In this document: piece by piece, positions 24,391 to 33,304 of the stretch | How the letters are laid out: each line of letters starts with the position of its first letter | Position numbering within the stretch: position 1 is the stretch's first letter | Source: Nitrospirota bacterium | GTDB lineage: Bacteria > Nitrospirota > Nitrospiria > Nitrospirales > Nitrospiraceae | Length of the DNA: 36,956 bases | NCBI GenBank assembly: GCA_020027965.1 | Contig: JAHRHE010000013.1 | Span: forward strand, 1-36,956 | Direction: 5' to 3' | The notes under the pieces: generated by a model | The model's input: the letters and a program-made list of their open reading frames with translations, nothing else | Told to the model about the DNA's origin: nothing | The model's database searches: none | Position numbers and translations under genes: made by a program

Positions 24391-26240
24391 TTTCCTGGAT
24401 AGAGGTTCACCGCCTGGTGCCAGCGGGTCAAGGCTGCCAGCCGATCCTCCGGTTTACCCGGAAGCTGCAAGGGCCTTCCGCGGCCATCCAGCAGAAGTCC
24501 CACGACGCCGCCCCGCACGTCCCGCGTGACCGGCACCCCCTTGCCTTCGCCAAGACTCACCTGCCTGGCCGGGCGGAGTTCGATCTTGGCCCGTTCCTCT
24601 AGGGTAAGAGGGATCAGCCGCAGCTCCCCGAACGCGAGCGTCCCTTTCTCTGGAGACCGACCCCCGGAAAACGCAATCTCGAAATCGGTGCAGCGCTCCC
24701 CGTCCTTGCCTTGACCGATCGGAGCTACGCAGGTGCCCAGGTAGATGAGGCAATCGTGAACGAACACATCGGTGGCGGCCTGCTCGTTTACTGACGACAG
24801 CACGCCCAGATGGGGCATCATAAAAATGCTGTCGACGGACAATTCGGTGACCCCCATCGGCTCGTAGGCGTCGACCATCATGATCATGGATTGGACCCGG
24901 CGGGGAGCATGGGACAGGATGCCTCCGCTGCCGACGATCAGGTCCAGTGTCAGCATGTCGATGAGCGTCTCCCCGGAGGCGCGTTGCTCGAAGATATCCG
25001 AGATGGTTCGCTCCTGCTGCACGCCCTTCAACCCGGTTGCCAGCGACTTGTGATGCATCAGCGCCAGGCGCAAGGCCTCACGCGCGATCGCCTGCTCGAT
25101 CTGCAGTTCGTCCAGCGTCTGGGGGATCGTGGTCGGGCGGATCATTTTGTTCTTGATGCGGTTGCGAAGGGTCTCCTCCTCGATCGTGAACGGCACCCAG
25201 CGCATAATGTTGTCCAGGCCGGCCTCGGCCAGGACGTTGGACACGCTGTACGACATCCCCAGGTTCGCGCTGACCGTGCGGTTGAAGACGCCGCCGAACA
25301 CCGAAAATACGTCGGTGGTGGCCCCCCCGATGTCCACACCGATCAGGTTCAGGTGTTCCCGGCGGGCCAGCGTCTCCATGATGAGGCCCACCGCCGCCGG
25401 CGTGGGCATAATCGGCACGCCGGTCCACTCGATCAGCTTTTTGTAGCCCGGCGCCTGGGCCATCACGTGTTCGAGGAACAAGTCATGGATCTTCTGGCGG
25501 GCCGGCGCCAGATTTTCTCGCTCCAGGACCGGGCGAAGGTTCTCAGTGATGACCAGCGCCGTTTTTTCTCCCAGGATTCCCTTCACACGGTCCCGCGCGT
25601 CCTTGTTTCCCGCATAGATCAACGGAAGCCTATAGCTCATGCCCAGACGCGGGCGCGGGTCAGCCGCTGCAATGTACTCGGCCATCTCCACGACGTGGGT
25701 GACTGTCCCTCCGTCCGTTCCACCGGACAGGAGGATCATGTCGGGCCGGAGCGACCGGATCCGCTCGATCTTCTCGTGAGGGAGCCGGCCGTCGTTGGAG
25801 GCCAGCACGTCCATCACGATCGCACCTGCCCCTAGCGCGGCCCGCTGGGCGCTCTCGGCGGTCATGCTCTTCACCGCACCGGCCACCATCATCTGAAGCC
25901 CCCCACCGGCGCTGCTCGTGGAGATGTAGATGTCAACCCCGACTGGTGGCTTCCCGGCGCCTCCCGATCGGCTTGGCATGATCATGGTTTCGCCCTCAAG
26001 AATCTTGCGTCCGGATAGTTCTTCCACCTCCGCGATGGCGTTCAGCACGCCGCGTGTGACGTCCTCGAAGGGAGCCTCCACCGTGGTCGGGGCTTCACCC
26101 CGGTAGGTTTGCCGGTACCCATCTCCCTTTTTTTCAATCAAGATGGCCTTGGTGGTGGTGCTCCCGCAATCGGTCGCAATGATGACAGAGAGGGGCGGAC
26201 CAGCAACGGGCTTGTCAGGGACGGGAGCGGAGCCGGTCAT
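24384..26240 (-). CDS. MutL-like (glutamate mutase L family) ASKHA ATPase
   Basis: A 618-residue protein of the family named for GlmL/MutL, encoded between the subunits of glutamate mutase in clostridia. It has the actin-like ATPase fold: phosphate-1 motif DCGSTTTKAIL (D24, K31), phosphate-2 motif IGVDIGGATTDVFSVFGG, and an adenosine-type motif LLSGGTDGGTVTH in between. No adenosylcobalamin-dependent mutase is present in the window, so the usual partner is absent and a chaperone or activating role for the neighbouring membrane proteins is more likely. ATG 26240 overlaps the upstream small gene by ATGA. AGGAG lies 10 bases upstream. Confidence 0.85.
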   Translation of the reverse strand: MTGSAPVPDKPVAGPPLSVIIATDCGSTTTKAILIEKKGDGYRQTYRGEAPTTVEAPFEDVTRGVLNAIAEVEELSGRKILEGETMIMPSRSGGAGKPPVGVDIYISTSSAGGGLQMMVAGAVKSMTAESAQRAALGAGAIVMDVLASNDGRLPHEKIERIRSLRPDMILLSGGTDGGTVTHVVEMAEYIAAADPRPRLGMSYRLPLIYAGNKDARDRVKGILGEKTALVITENLRPVLERENLAPARQKIHDLFLEHVMAQAPGYKKLIEWTGVPIMPTPAAVGLIMETLARREHLNLIGVDIGGATTDVFSVFGGVFNRTVSANLGMSYSVSNVLAEAGLDNIMRWVPFTIEEETLRNRIKNKMIRPTTIPQTLDELQIEQAIAREALRLALMHHKSLATGLKGVQQERTISDIFEQRASGETLIDMLTLDLIVGSGGILSHAPRRVQSMIMMVDAYEPMGVTELSVDSIFMMPHLGVLSSVNEQAATDVFVHDCLIYLGTCVAPIGQGKDGERCTDFEIAFSGGRSPEKGTLAFGELRLIPLTLEERAKIELRPARQVSLGEGKGVPVTRDVRGGVVGLLLDGRGRPLQLPGKPEDRLAALTRWHQAVNLYPGKS

Positions 26241-26587
26241 CGCGCAGGCGCTCCTGACGAAGCCGATTTGGTCTCAATGAGGGTAATGAGCCGGGGGATG
26301 GCATCACGACGTTCGAGCAGGCATGCGACCCGCTCGATGTCACGGGCGTCGCACGCAAGGTCCAGGAGGGGGGTCAGGAAATGAAGCGCCTGGCTGCCGA
26401 GGAAGTTCAGTGGGCCCGTGGACTCCAGAAACAGGACGGCCGGGCTGGCCATCCGCCTCGCGACTACCGCGGTGGCGATCCGGTCGAGCAAAGCCAGGTC
26501 CTCGAAGCTCAACTCCCCAGCGGCCGGGCCGATCGCGAACGCCTGTCGAAGATGCTCCTTCACCCATCGAAGTTGTTCGGACAGCAC
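26237..26587 (-). CDS. Small helical protein at the head of the uncharacterised cluster
   Basis: A 116-residue alpha-helical protein from GTG 26587 (AAGGGAG eight bases upstream). A TTG at 26650 would instead overlap the stop of lipA. Segments LDRIATAVVARRMASPAVLF and FLTPLLDLACDARDIERVAC are amphipathic. It has no membrane segment or motif I recognise. Its stop overlaps the MutL-like gene's ATG, so the two should be made in fixed ratio, and it may be a subunit of that ATPase. Confidence 0.65.
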   Translation of the reverse strand: MLSEQLRWVKEHLRQAFAIGPAAGELSFEDLALLDRIATAVVARRMASPAVLFLESTGPLNFLGSQALHFLTPLLDLACDARDIERVACLLERRDAIPRLITLIETKSASSGAPAR

Positions 26588-26646
26588 CGTTCGATCTCCC
26601 TTGAACGGATACGATCGGCCTACTCTAAACGAGCGGAAAACCGACG

Positions 26647-27564
26647 TCAATGGGACCCGTGGCGGGGGGCCGCCTGCTGCTCGGCGTGATATGAGCTTCG
26701 AACCAATGGCCCGGACTCAACATGCTTGAAGCCTAAGGCCAGCCCCTCAGCCTTGACCTCGGAGAACTCCCTAGGATGGTAGAAGCGGACAACCGGCAGG
26801 TGTTCCTTCGTCGGCTGAAGGTACTGGCCGACCGTCAGGATGTCGCAGCCGGCCGACCGGAGGTCGCGCATGACTTCCCGGACCTCGTCAATCGTCTCAC
26901 CCATGCCCACGATCAGACCCGATTTCGTCATGGCCCCCAGACGTCTTGCACGGCCCAACAGCTCAATCGAGCGTCCGTACTTGCCTTGGGGTCTGATCGA
27001 GGGGAACAGACGCGGGACGGTCTCGATATTGTGATTCAGGATGTCGGGTTGTTCGGCCACAACAGTCGCGAGGGCCTCTTCGTTTCCTTCGAAGTCCGGG
27101 ACGAGCACCTCCACGGCGCACGCCGGACTCAACCGCCGGATCTGCCGGATCGTTTCGGCAAAGACCCAGGCGCCCCCGTCCACCAACTCGTCCCGGTTCA
27201 CGGAGGTAATCACCGCATGCCGGAGGCCGAGGGCCTCAACCGCACGGGCGACGCGGAATGGCTCCTCACGGTCAAGCTCCAGCGGTCGGCCAGTCGTCAC
27301 CGCGCAATAATGGCAACGGCGCGTACAGATGTCTCCCAGGATGAGGAACGTGGCGGTGCGGTTGTTCCAGCATTCCCAGACGTTGGGACAGCGGGCCTCT
27401 TCGCAAATGGTATGAAGGCTCAGGGTATCCATGATCCGCCGGATGTCCTGGTAGTCTGGGCCCTGCCTGATCGTGACCTTGAACCAGGGTGGGAGGCGGC
27501 GGCTCGAATTGCGAATCTCGTTCGTCGGGATGAATGTCATGACATTGTCTATTCTATCTAGCAT
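26647..27564 (-). CDS. lipA: Lipoyl synthase
   Basis: A 305-residue radical SAM enzyme that inserts two sulfurs at C6 and C8 of protein-bound octanoate to form the lipoyl group. The auxiliary cluster cysteines are C54, C59 and C65 (CEEARCPNVWEC). The SAM cluster motif is C80-x3-C84-x2-C87 (CTRRCHYC). The family-typical C-terminal RSSYHAE is present. ATG 27564 overlaps the stop of the E2 gene (TGATG), so it is probably coupled to it, which makes sense because E2 is a substrate. A second ATG at 27540 is possible. No LipB is in the window. Confidence 0.95.
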   Translation of the reverse strand: MLDRIDNVMTFIPTNEIRNSSRRLPPWFKVTIRQGPDYQDIRRIMDTLSLHTICEEARCPNVWECWNNRTATFLILGDICTRRCHYCAVTTGRPLELDREEPFRVARAVEALGLRHAVITSVNRDELVDGGAWVFAETIRQIRRLSPACAVEVLVPDFEGNEEALATVVAEQPDILNHNIETVPRLFPSIRPQGKYGRSIELLGRARRLGAMTKSGLIVGMGETIDEVREVMRDLRSAGCDILTVGQYLQPTKEHLPVVRFYHPREFSEVKAEGLALGFKHVESGPLVRSSYHAEQQAAPRHGSH

Positions 27565-28763
27565 CACGGCTGAACCAATTCTTGAGGATGTTCAAGGATC
27601 CGCCTGAATTCTTTCAAGAATTGTGCTCCTTGTACGCCATCAAGCGCCCGGTGATCGCATGAGAGCGTGACTTTCATACGTCGGCCTGGTTTCACGCCAC
27701 CGGCATCGGCAACCGCCACATCGCGCACGGCACCCACGGCGATGGCCGCGGCCTCGGGCGGCATGATGACGGCGATAAAGTTTTCCACCTCAAACATGCC
27801 CAGGTTGGAGACCGAAAAGGTGGCGCCCGTATATTCCTGTGGCTGGAGGCGCTTGTTCCTCGCTCGCTCGATCAGCGCGCGCGATTCGGCTGCAATCTCA
27901 TCAAGCGTCTTGGATTTGCAATCACGCAGAACAGGAGCGATCAGGCCGTCATCCAGCCCCACGGCAATCCCGATATCGATGCTACCATGCTGACGAAGCA
28001 CGTCACCGGCATAGGAAACATTGATCTCCGGGTGGCGGGTCAGGGCCAGCGCGGCCGCTTTCACGATGAGATCGGTCAGGCTCGGATGGGGACGGGATCG
28101 TTGCTTGAGCCGGCTGCGAAGCTTTTCCGCTTCCTCCATGGCGATCTCGGTCGTCAGGTAAAAATGCGGGACCGGAGCCTTGCTCTGGGTCGTCGTCCGC
28201 GCGATGGCCTTCCGCATCTGGTTCAAGGGGCGATCGGTTGAGCCGGGACGGAGGGGCGCCTTGGCCCGTCGGGCGTCCAAGACATCCTGCTCGACGATGC
28301 GCCCGTCCGGCCCAGAACCCTTGATCGTGGACAGATCAATGCCGTGCTCGGCGGCCAGCGCTTTGGCCCGTGGCGACGCCTTGACGGGACGATCCTCAAG
28401 GATGCGCCCCATCGGAGGACCGGCTGGACCCGGCCTTGGGGGCACGGCAGGGGACGAAGTGGGCATTCCCGCGGCGGATCGGACGGCTGTCGCCGTGTTT
28501 GCGAGGACCCCCGTGATATCCTCGTCCGGCTCCGCGATCACAGCGATGAGAGCCCCCGCCTTCACCGTTTCGCCTTCATTCACCAAGATTCGCCGCAGGG
28601 TCCCGGAGGAAAACGCCTCCAGGTCCATGACGGCCTTGTCGGTCTCGATTTCAGCCAGGATGTCCCCGGCGCCGACAGGGTCACCTTCGCGCTTCTTCCA
28701 CTTGAGGACGACCCCCTCCTCCATCGTATCCGTCAACTTCGGCATGACTACCCGGCTGGCCAT
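27564..28763 (-). CDS. Dihydrolipoyl acetyltransferase (PDH E2)
   Basis: A 399-residue E2 core of the pyruvate (or branched-chain/acetoin) dehydrogenase complex. One lipoyl domain lies at residues 1-80, with the lipoylation site ETDKAVMD (K43). A peripheral-subunit-binding domain lies at about 129-165 (SPRAKALAAEHGID, GPDGRIVEQDV). The catalytic domain carries H371-x3-D375-G (SCDHRALDG). Residues 90-125 are a Pro/Ala-rich linker. Start ATG with GGGAGAG upstream. It is followed by lipA, and preceded by two small genes rather than by E1 directly. E3 is not in the window. Confidence 0.92.
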   Translation of the reverse strand: MASRVVMPKLTDTMEEGVVLKWKKREGDPVGAGDILAEIETDKAVMDLEAFSSGTLRRILVNEGETVKAGALIAVIAEPDEDITGVLANTATAVRSAAGMPTSSPAVPPRPGPAGPPMGRILEDRPVKASPRAKALAAEHGIDLSTIKGSGPDGRIVEQDVLDARRAKAPLRPGSTDRPLNQMRKAIARTTTQSKAPVPHFYLTTEIAMEEAEKLRSRLKQRSRPHPSLTDLIVKAAALALTRHPEINVSYAGDVLRQHGSIDIGIAVGLDDGLIAPVLRDCKSKTLDEIAAESRALIERARNKRLQPQEYTGATFSVSNLGMFEVENFIAVIMPPEAAAIAVGAVRDVAVADAGGVKPGRRMKVTLSCDHRALDGVQGAQFLKEFRRILEHPQELVQP

Positions 28764-28875
28764 CAGCGCTCTCCCAGACGGTCTCTAGAGGACCGAATGT
28801 CCCACTCAGTCTTTTCAAGGCGGTGAGCTGAGCAGTCCGCTCACCGGAGGAGAACCCAGTGACAAGTATACGCCA

Positions 28876-29238
28876 TCAGGCTCTGAACCGCGCACCTTCC
28901 CCAACAAGCCGGCGCAACCATCGAAAGAATCCCCGTGCAGATACGAACGTCCCTCCCGGGTCCGGATACTCGACCCATGGTTCCCGGCTGCCAAAATAGG
29001 TTCCGCCCCGAAAACTGAGCTGGCTGCGGAGCTGCGCAAAGCCGCGCTGCTGCAGCAGGCGGATCAGCTCATTGATTGCTTCGGCCTGCGTCACGAAGTA
29101 GCCGCTGACGACCATCGTGCGCTCGTACCTGAACACCGCCCGGTACGAGCCTTCTGAGAGCATCAGCTCGACGAGCCGATTGAATCCCCGGTTGCGATCA
29201 TCAAGACCCGCTACCAGGTGTTTCTCTGCAGGCTCCAT
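28876..29238 (-). CDS. Small protein of unknown function in the PDH operon (1)
   Basis: A 120-residue soluble alpha/beta protein (GYFVTQAEAINELIRLLQQR, SEGSYRAVFRYERTMVVSGY), ending in the basic tail of WLRRLV. ATG 29238 (AAGGGCAAGG upstream) is preferred to a GTG at 29268. It lies between the E1 beta gene and the E2 gene. I recognise no family. The position suggests an accessory role in PDH or lipoylation, by association only. Confidence 0.6.
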   Translation of the reverse strand: MEPAEKHLVAGLDDRNRGFNRLVELMLSEGSYRAVFRYERTMVVSGYFVTQAEAINELIRLLQQRGFAQLRSQLSFRGGTYFGSREPWVEYPDPGGTFVSARGFFRWLRRLVGEGARFRA

Positions 29239-29283
29239 CCTTGCCCTTGCCACACACTCGAGTCGCACGCGAATGCGGCCGAG

Positions 29284-29652
29284 TCACGATGCCCGAAACA
29301 CGGCCAGGAGATCGCTCAGGGCCATCGTCTTGTGCTGGAGCACAGCTCGTTCCGCCTTGATCTCCTCCAGAGCCGCCTGCTTTGCGGCGCCGCCCTTGAG
29401 ACACGCGGTCCCGAGTGACAGCGTGCGATCACATTCTTTCTCCACCTTGCCTTTCACCACCCGGTTCACCGACAGGATTTCCAACATTTTGGCGCGTGTC
29501 TCCGAGAGATGGGCCTGGAGATCCTGCTCCGGGAATGACTGCCGCGCGGCCTCGTTCAGGCAACGATCGAGATACTGAGAGAGGAACACGTACAGGCGAA
29601 CCAGGGTCTCGGTAATCTCGACATAGCTTGGTGCTGTAGCTTGAGCGGACAT
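29284..29652 (-). CDS. Small helical protein of unknown function in the PDH operon (2)
   Basis: A 122-residue, mostly helical protein with the segments ITETLVRLYVFLSQYLDRCL and AALEEIKAERAVLQHKTMAL, the latter possibly coiled coil. Two cysteines occur near residues 80-90. ATG 29652 has an excellent ribosome-binding site (AAGGAAGGAGGG). It follows the E1 beta gene by 22 bp. No family assigned. Confidence 0.65.
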   Translation of the reverse strand: MSAQATAPSYVEITETLVRLYVFLSQYLDRCLNEAARQSFPEQDLQAHLSETRAKMLEILSVNRVVKGKVEKECDRTLSLGTACLKGGAAKQAALEEIKAERAVLQHKTMALSDLLAVFRAS

Positions 29653-29674
29653 TCGTGTCCCTCCTTCCTTGCGT

Positions 29675-30652
29675 TCAGGCTCTATGAAGCACTTGTTTCA
29701 CCGCAGCACGCACGCGGGCCCGATCGGGGATCGCCGCATCCTCCAACGGTCTGGCGTAAGGCATCGGAACATCTTCGCCCGTGACGCGCACGATCTGGGC
29801 ATCCAAATAGTCAAATGCGTCGGTGTATACGCTGTCGGCGATCTGCGCGCCAAGCCCGGCGAACCGCCAGCCTTCCTCCACGATCACCAGGCGGCCCGTC
29901 TTCCTGACGGATGCCACGATGGTCTGGAGATCCAGAGGTTTCAAGGTCCGCGGGTCTACGACTTCCGCCTGGATGCCCTCTGAGGCCAGCTCCTCCGCCA
30001 CTTCGAGTGCGAGCAGCAGCATTTTAGAATAGGCCACGATCGTGACGGCATCTCCCTGACGCTTGATCTCCGCCTGGCCGATCGGGACCGTGTACTCGCC
30101 CTCCTGCACCTCTCCCTTGGTCGCATAGAGCAGTTGCGCCTCGATGAAAATGATCGGGTTCGGGTCCCGGATCGCGCTCTTGAGCAACCCCTTGGCATCA
30201 CGGGGAGTCGCCGGCGCGATGACCTTCAATCCCGGCACATGGCAGAACCACGCCTCCAGGCTCTGGGAGTGCTGCGCTCCCAGTTGGTGCGCGGCACTCC
30301 CTGGACCCCGGATGACCATCGGAGCCGACAACTGCCCGCCGGACATGTACCTGATCTTCGCTGCGTTGTTCACGATCTGGTCCAGGGCCAAGATCCCGAA
30401 ATTGAAGGTCATCAGTTCGACAATCGGGCGCAATCCGGCCATAGCGGCTCCCACGGCTAGCCCTGTAAAGCCGGCTTCCGTGATCGGCGTGTCCAGAACC
30501 CGCCCCCGGCCGAACTCTTCTACGAAGCCTTTACTCACCTTGAAGGCCCCCTGGTAGTGGCCGACGTCCTCGCCGATGAGAAACACGCGCTCGTCGCGCC
30601 GCATCTCCTCACGCATGGCCTGGTTCAATGCTTCGCGGTATGAGATCAGCAT
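29675..30652 (-). CDS. Pyruvate dehydrogenase E1 component, beta subunit
   Basis: A 325-residue transketolase-like beta subunit of a thiamine-diphosphate-dependent 2-oxo-acid dehydrogenase. Features include FLIGEDVGHYQGAF near the N-terminus (the ThDP-binding Glu region), GVRGPGSAAHQLGAQHSQSL-like residues PGSAAHQLGAQHSQS for the phosphate side, and the C-terminal transketolase_C domain with AEVVDPRTLKPLD and VIVEEGWRFAGLG. It starts six bases after the E1 alpha stop, so it is in an operon. Substrate may be pyruvate, or acetoin or a branched-chain acid; the order with E2 and lipA fits pyruvate. Confidence 0.92.
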   Translation of the reverse strand: MLISYREALNQAMREEMRRDERVFLIGEDVGHYQGAFKVSKGFVEEFGRGRVLDTPITEAGFTGLAVGAAMAGLRPIVELMTFNFGILALDQIVNNAAKIRYMSGGQLSAPMVIRGPGSAAHQLGAQHSQSLEAWFCHVPGLKVIAPATPRDAKGLLKSAIRDPNPIIFIEAQLLYATKGEVQEGEYTVPIGQAEIKRQGDAVTIVAYSKMLLLALEVAEELASEGIQAEVVDPRTLKPLDLQTIVASVRKTGRLVIVEEGWRFAGLGAQIADSVYTDAFDYLDAQIVRVTGEDVPMPYARPLEDAAIPDRARVRAAVKQVLHRA

Positions 30653-30658
30653 GGCGGG

Positions 30659-31624
30659 CTACTCGATATAGACGTCTTCGTCAAGGGCCGCACGAGCCGG
30701 GAACGGGCTCTCATCGGCAAACTTCACCGCGGCAGCCACAGTCTCTCCCGCCTCTTGCTCCAGCCGCTTGAAGTCGGCTTCTGTCGCCAATCCCTGCTGC
30801 ATCATGGTCTGCCGGAGCAGCACCAACGGATCTTTCTTTCGTTCTGCATCGACTTCTTCTTTGGTCCTGTAGTGTCCGTGAGCCGGATCCGACATGGAGT
30901 GTCCCATGAACCGGTAGGTCACCGCCTCGACGAAATAGGGTTGCGCGTCGGTCCGAACCTTGCTCACGACTGTCTGCATGAGGGTGCGAACTGCCAGCAC
31001 GTCCATCCCATCCACGGTCTCGGCCTGGATTCCGTGCGCGCGGGCCTTGTCTGTCAGGTCGGAATACAGGGCGATCCCACGCGTGATCGGCGTACCCATC
31101 GCGTAGCGGTTGTTTTCACAGACGAAGATCACCGGCAACTTCCACAGGGCTGCAAGATTGAACGCCTCATGGGCCTGCCCGCTGGGCACCGCCCCTTCCC
31201 CGAAGAAGCAGAGGACCACCTGATCGCGTTTCTGGTACGTGACGGCAAAGGCCAATCCGGTGGCCAGCGGGAGGTGTCCGCCCACGATGGCGTACCCGCC
31301 CATGAAATTTCGTTTGGCGTCCACCAGATGCATGGAGCCTCCCTTGCCCTTGCACAGACCTGTGGCTTTGCCGAACAGCTCGGCCATGACGTGACGCGGG
31401 TCCGAGCCTTTGGCCAGGCAGTGCCCGTGGTCTCGGTAGGCGCTGATGACATAATCGTCGGCTCTGATGGCCGCGATGGCCCCCACCGCGATGGCTTCTT
31501 CGCCGATGTAGAGATGGAGAAAGCCGGCGATCTTGGCCAGGGCGTACATCTCCGCCGATCGTTCCTCAAACCGGCGGATCAGCAGCATCTGGCGGTACAG
31601 GGGTAGGAGGTCATCGCGGTCCAT
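30659..31624 (-). CDS. Pyruvate dehydrogenase E1 component, alpha subunit
   Basis: A 321-residue alpha subunit that binds thiamine diphosphate and decarboxylates the 2-oxo acid. The ThDP motif spans GEG at 142-144 (FFGEGAVPSGQ) to NN at 171-172 (VCENN). The substrate-site loop is HGHCLAKGSDP, and the phosphorylation-loop region typical of E1 alpha is SDPAHGHYRTKEE (R-T-K-E-E). Its 321 residues are the usual size for the bacterial alpha2-beta2 form, unlike the single-chain AceE. ATG 31624 is used, since a TTG lies directly before it. Confidence 0.93.
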   Translation of the reverse strand: MDRDDLLPLYRQMLLIRRFEERSAEMYALAKIAGFLHLYIGEEAIAVGAIAAIRADDYVISAYRDHGHCLAKGSDPRHVMAELFGKATGLCKGKGGSMHLVDAKRNFMGGYAIVGGHLPLATGLAFAVTYQKRDQVVLCFFGEGAVPSGQAHEAFNLAALWKLPVIFVCENNRYAMGTPITRGIALYSDLTDKARAHGIQAETVDGMDVLAVRTLMQTVVSKVRTDAQPYFVEAVTYRFMGHSMSDPAHGHYRTKEEVDAERKKDPLVLLRQTMMQQGLATEADFKRLEQEAGETVAAAVKFADESPFPARAALDEDVYIE

Positions 31625-31676
31625 CAAGGCCCATTATGCAAGATGCAGCCGGATGACTCAAGACACAGGCGGGAAC

Positions 31677-31982
31677 TCACATCAGAACCTTGACCTCAGA
31701 GCCCTCGACCTTCACCTGGTACGTCTTGACGCAGGCGGATGGGTTCGTGATCGAAGTCCCTGTCTTGACATTATATTGCCAGCCATGCCACGGGCAGGTC
31801 ACCACGTCTTCCTCTAGCTCGCCTTCCCCCAGAGGTCCGCCGCGATGCACGCAGGTATTGTCGATTGCGTAAAAGGTTCCGTTCACGTTGAACAGCGCGA
31901 CGGACTGGCCGTTCACCTCTGCCACCATCCCCGTTCCAGGCGCCACATCGGCCGTGCCAGCGACCTTGACGAATTCAGCCAT
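31677..31982 (-). CDS. Rieske-type 2Fe-2S ferredoxin
   Basis: A 101-residue soluble Rieske protein like the small electron carriers of ring-hydroxylating oxygenases or NirD. Cluster ligands are C44-x-H46 (CVHRGG) and C63-x2-H66 (CPWHGW), with a 16-residue spacer. The ATG at 31982 has the strong site GAGGAGGGAGA, so an upstream reading to 32042 is not used. No terminal oxygenase is nearby, so its partner is unknown. It lies between the Mrp gene and E1 alpha. Confidence 0.9.
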   Translation of the reverse strand: MAEFVKVAGTADVAPGTGMVAEVNGQSVALFNVNGTFYAIDNTCVHRGGPLGEGELEEDVVTCPWHGWQYNVKTGTSITNPSACVKTYQVKVEGSEVKVLM

Positions 31983-32050
31983 TCTCCCTCCTCGTCGTGG
32001 CGCGGTTGAGCTGTCGGCGCTGATTACGCATTGTCGTTGCACCCAACGCC

Positions 32051-32947
32051 TTACCCGCCCCCGAGCGGTCGCTTGATCTTCTTTAGCAGGCTCTCAACCG
32101 ACACCGAGGGCTTCCCGCCGCCGCCTTCGTTCATGGTATGAACGCGCGCTCCTAAGGCAGCCGCGATACCCCTGAACGCCGCAGCCTGAGGAGACGACGG
32201 ATCAGCAACGACAATGGGCATCCCAGTGTCGCCACCCTGCCTGATGGCCGGATCAATCGGAATCCTCCCCAGGAAGGGAATCCCGAATTTTTCTGCCGCT
32301 CGTTCACCGCCTCCATAAGAGAAGATCTCGCTTCGCTCACCGCAATGTCCGCAGACGTAATAACTCATGTTTTCAATGATGCCCAGGAGCGGCACGTTCA
32401 CCTTTTGAAACATCATGAGCCCCTTCCGGACATCGTGCAGCGCCACTTCCTGGGGCGTCGTGACGGTGACCGCTCCGCAGAGCGGCACGAGTTGTGAGAT
32501 GGTAAGCTGGGCGTCCCCCGTTCCGGGAGGAAGATCAATGAAAAGATAATCGAGCTCCCCCCAGAGCACATCCCGGAAGAATTGCTGAATAGCGGTATGA
32601 ATCATGGGGCCTCGCCAGACGACCGCGGTCTCCTCTGGAACAAAGAACCCTATCGAGATCACTTTAACCCCGTGTCCTTCAGCCGGCTTAATCTTGCCGT
32701 CCTGTTGCTCAGGCGGTTTGTGGACTCCCATCATTATGGGAACATTGGGCCCGTACACGTCGGCATCCATCAGCCCCACCCCTGCCCCAGACTGGGCCAA
32801 CGCGACAGCCAGGTTGACCGCGACAGTCGTTTTCCCCACACCGCCTTTGCCGCTGCTGATCGCGATGACGTGCTTCACACCCGGGATGAGAGCTTCTGTG
32901 CCCTTTCCACCTCCGGCCGTCTCACCGCCGACGTTCACCTCTCCCAT
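32051..32947 (-). CDS. Mrp/NBP35-type iron-sulfur cluster carrier ATPase
   Basis: A 298-residue P-loop ATPase of the MinD/Mrp group that holds and delivers Fe-S clusters. The deviant Walker A is GKGGVGKTT (residues 33-41), the switch region is DADVYGPN, and CGHCGERS supplies the CxxC that bridges a 4Fe-4S cluster in the dimer. The start at ATG 32947 has AAGGAGACC upstream and skips a spurious 22-residue extension. It could serve lipA (which needs two clusters) and the Rieske protein nearby; that is inference from position. The N-terminal domain of unknown function seen in some Mrp proteins is absent. Confidence 0.9.
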   Translation of the reverse strand: MGEVNVGGETAGGGKGTEALIPGVKHVIAISSGKGGVGKTTVAVNLAVALAQSGAGVGLMDADVYGPNVPIMMGVHKPPEQQDGKIKPAEGHGVKVISIGFFVPEETAVVWRGPMIHTAIQQFFRDVLWGELDYLFIDLPPGTGDAQLTISQLVPLCGAVTVTTPQEVALHDVRKGLMMFQKVNVPLLGIIENMSYYVCGHCGERSEIFSYGGGERAAEKFGIPFLGRIPIDPAIRQGGDTGMPIVVADPSSPQAAAFRGIAAALGARVHTMNEGGGGKPSVSVESLLKKIKRPLGGG

Positions 32948-33055
32948 CCTGGTCTCCTTTGTCTGAACACACTCCCTATCCTGATCGCGGGTTTGCGTCC
33001 GGTCCCCACGCACTCCGGCACGGCAGGGTAATTCGGTCGGAGGTTGGAGCGCTAC

Positions 33056-33259
33056 TCAGCCCATTTGTGTGGCGAATTTCTTCCGTGCTCGTCCTATCAG
33101 AGGGGAGGGACGAGTCTCACGATTCATCGCGATGAGCGGGTCCAGGATCTCACCGCAAATGAGGCAGCGCCAGCCTTTGAAGTGCAAGGATCCGGTGTCG
33201 TCCTTCAGGTCCTCGAAGACATCCTTCACCATGACTCCCTTGCAGCGGGGGCACTCCAT
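33056..33259 (-). CDS. Small zinc-ribbon protein (1)
   Basis: A 67-residue protein with two CxxC pairs, MECPRCKG and RCLICGEI, about 30 residues apart, which should bind one zinc. The ATG at 33259 has the strong site AAGGAGATAT, so the longer frame to 33292 is not used. It is followed by the Mrp gene and preceded by a similar zinc-ribbon gene. Role unknown, possibly nucleic-acid or protein binding. Confidence 0.75.
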   Translation of the reverse strand: MECPRCKGVMVKDVFEDLKDDTGSLHFKGWRCLICGEILDPLIAMNRETRPSPLIGRARKKFATQMG

Positions 33260-33304
33260 AACATATCTCCTTCGGGTGATCCTGTGAAGCAAGGGTGCGC
33301 ACGC

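Noticed and set aside
24810-25835. A 341-codon plus-strand frame opposite the MutL-like gene
   Set aside because: His/Arg/Asp/Gln-rich antisense shadow without a ribosome-binding site; the minus strand has clear ASKHA motifs.
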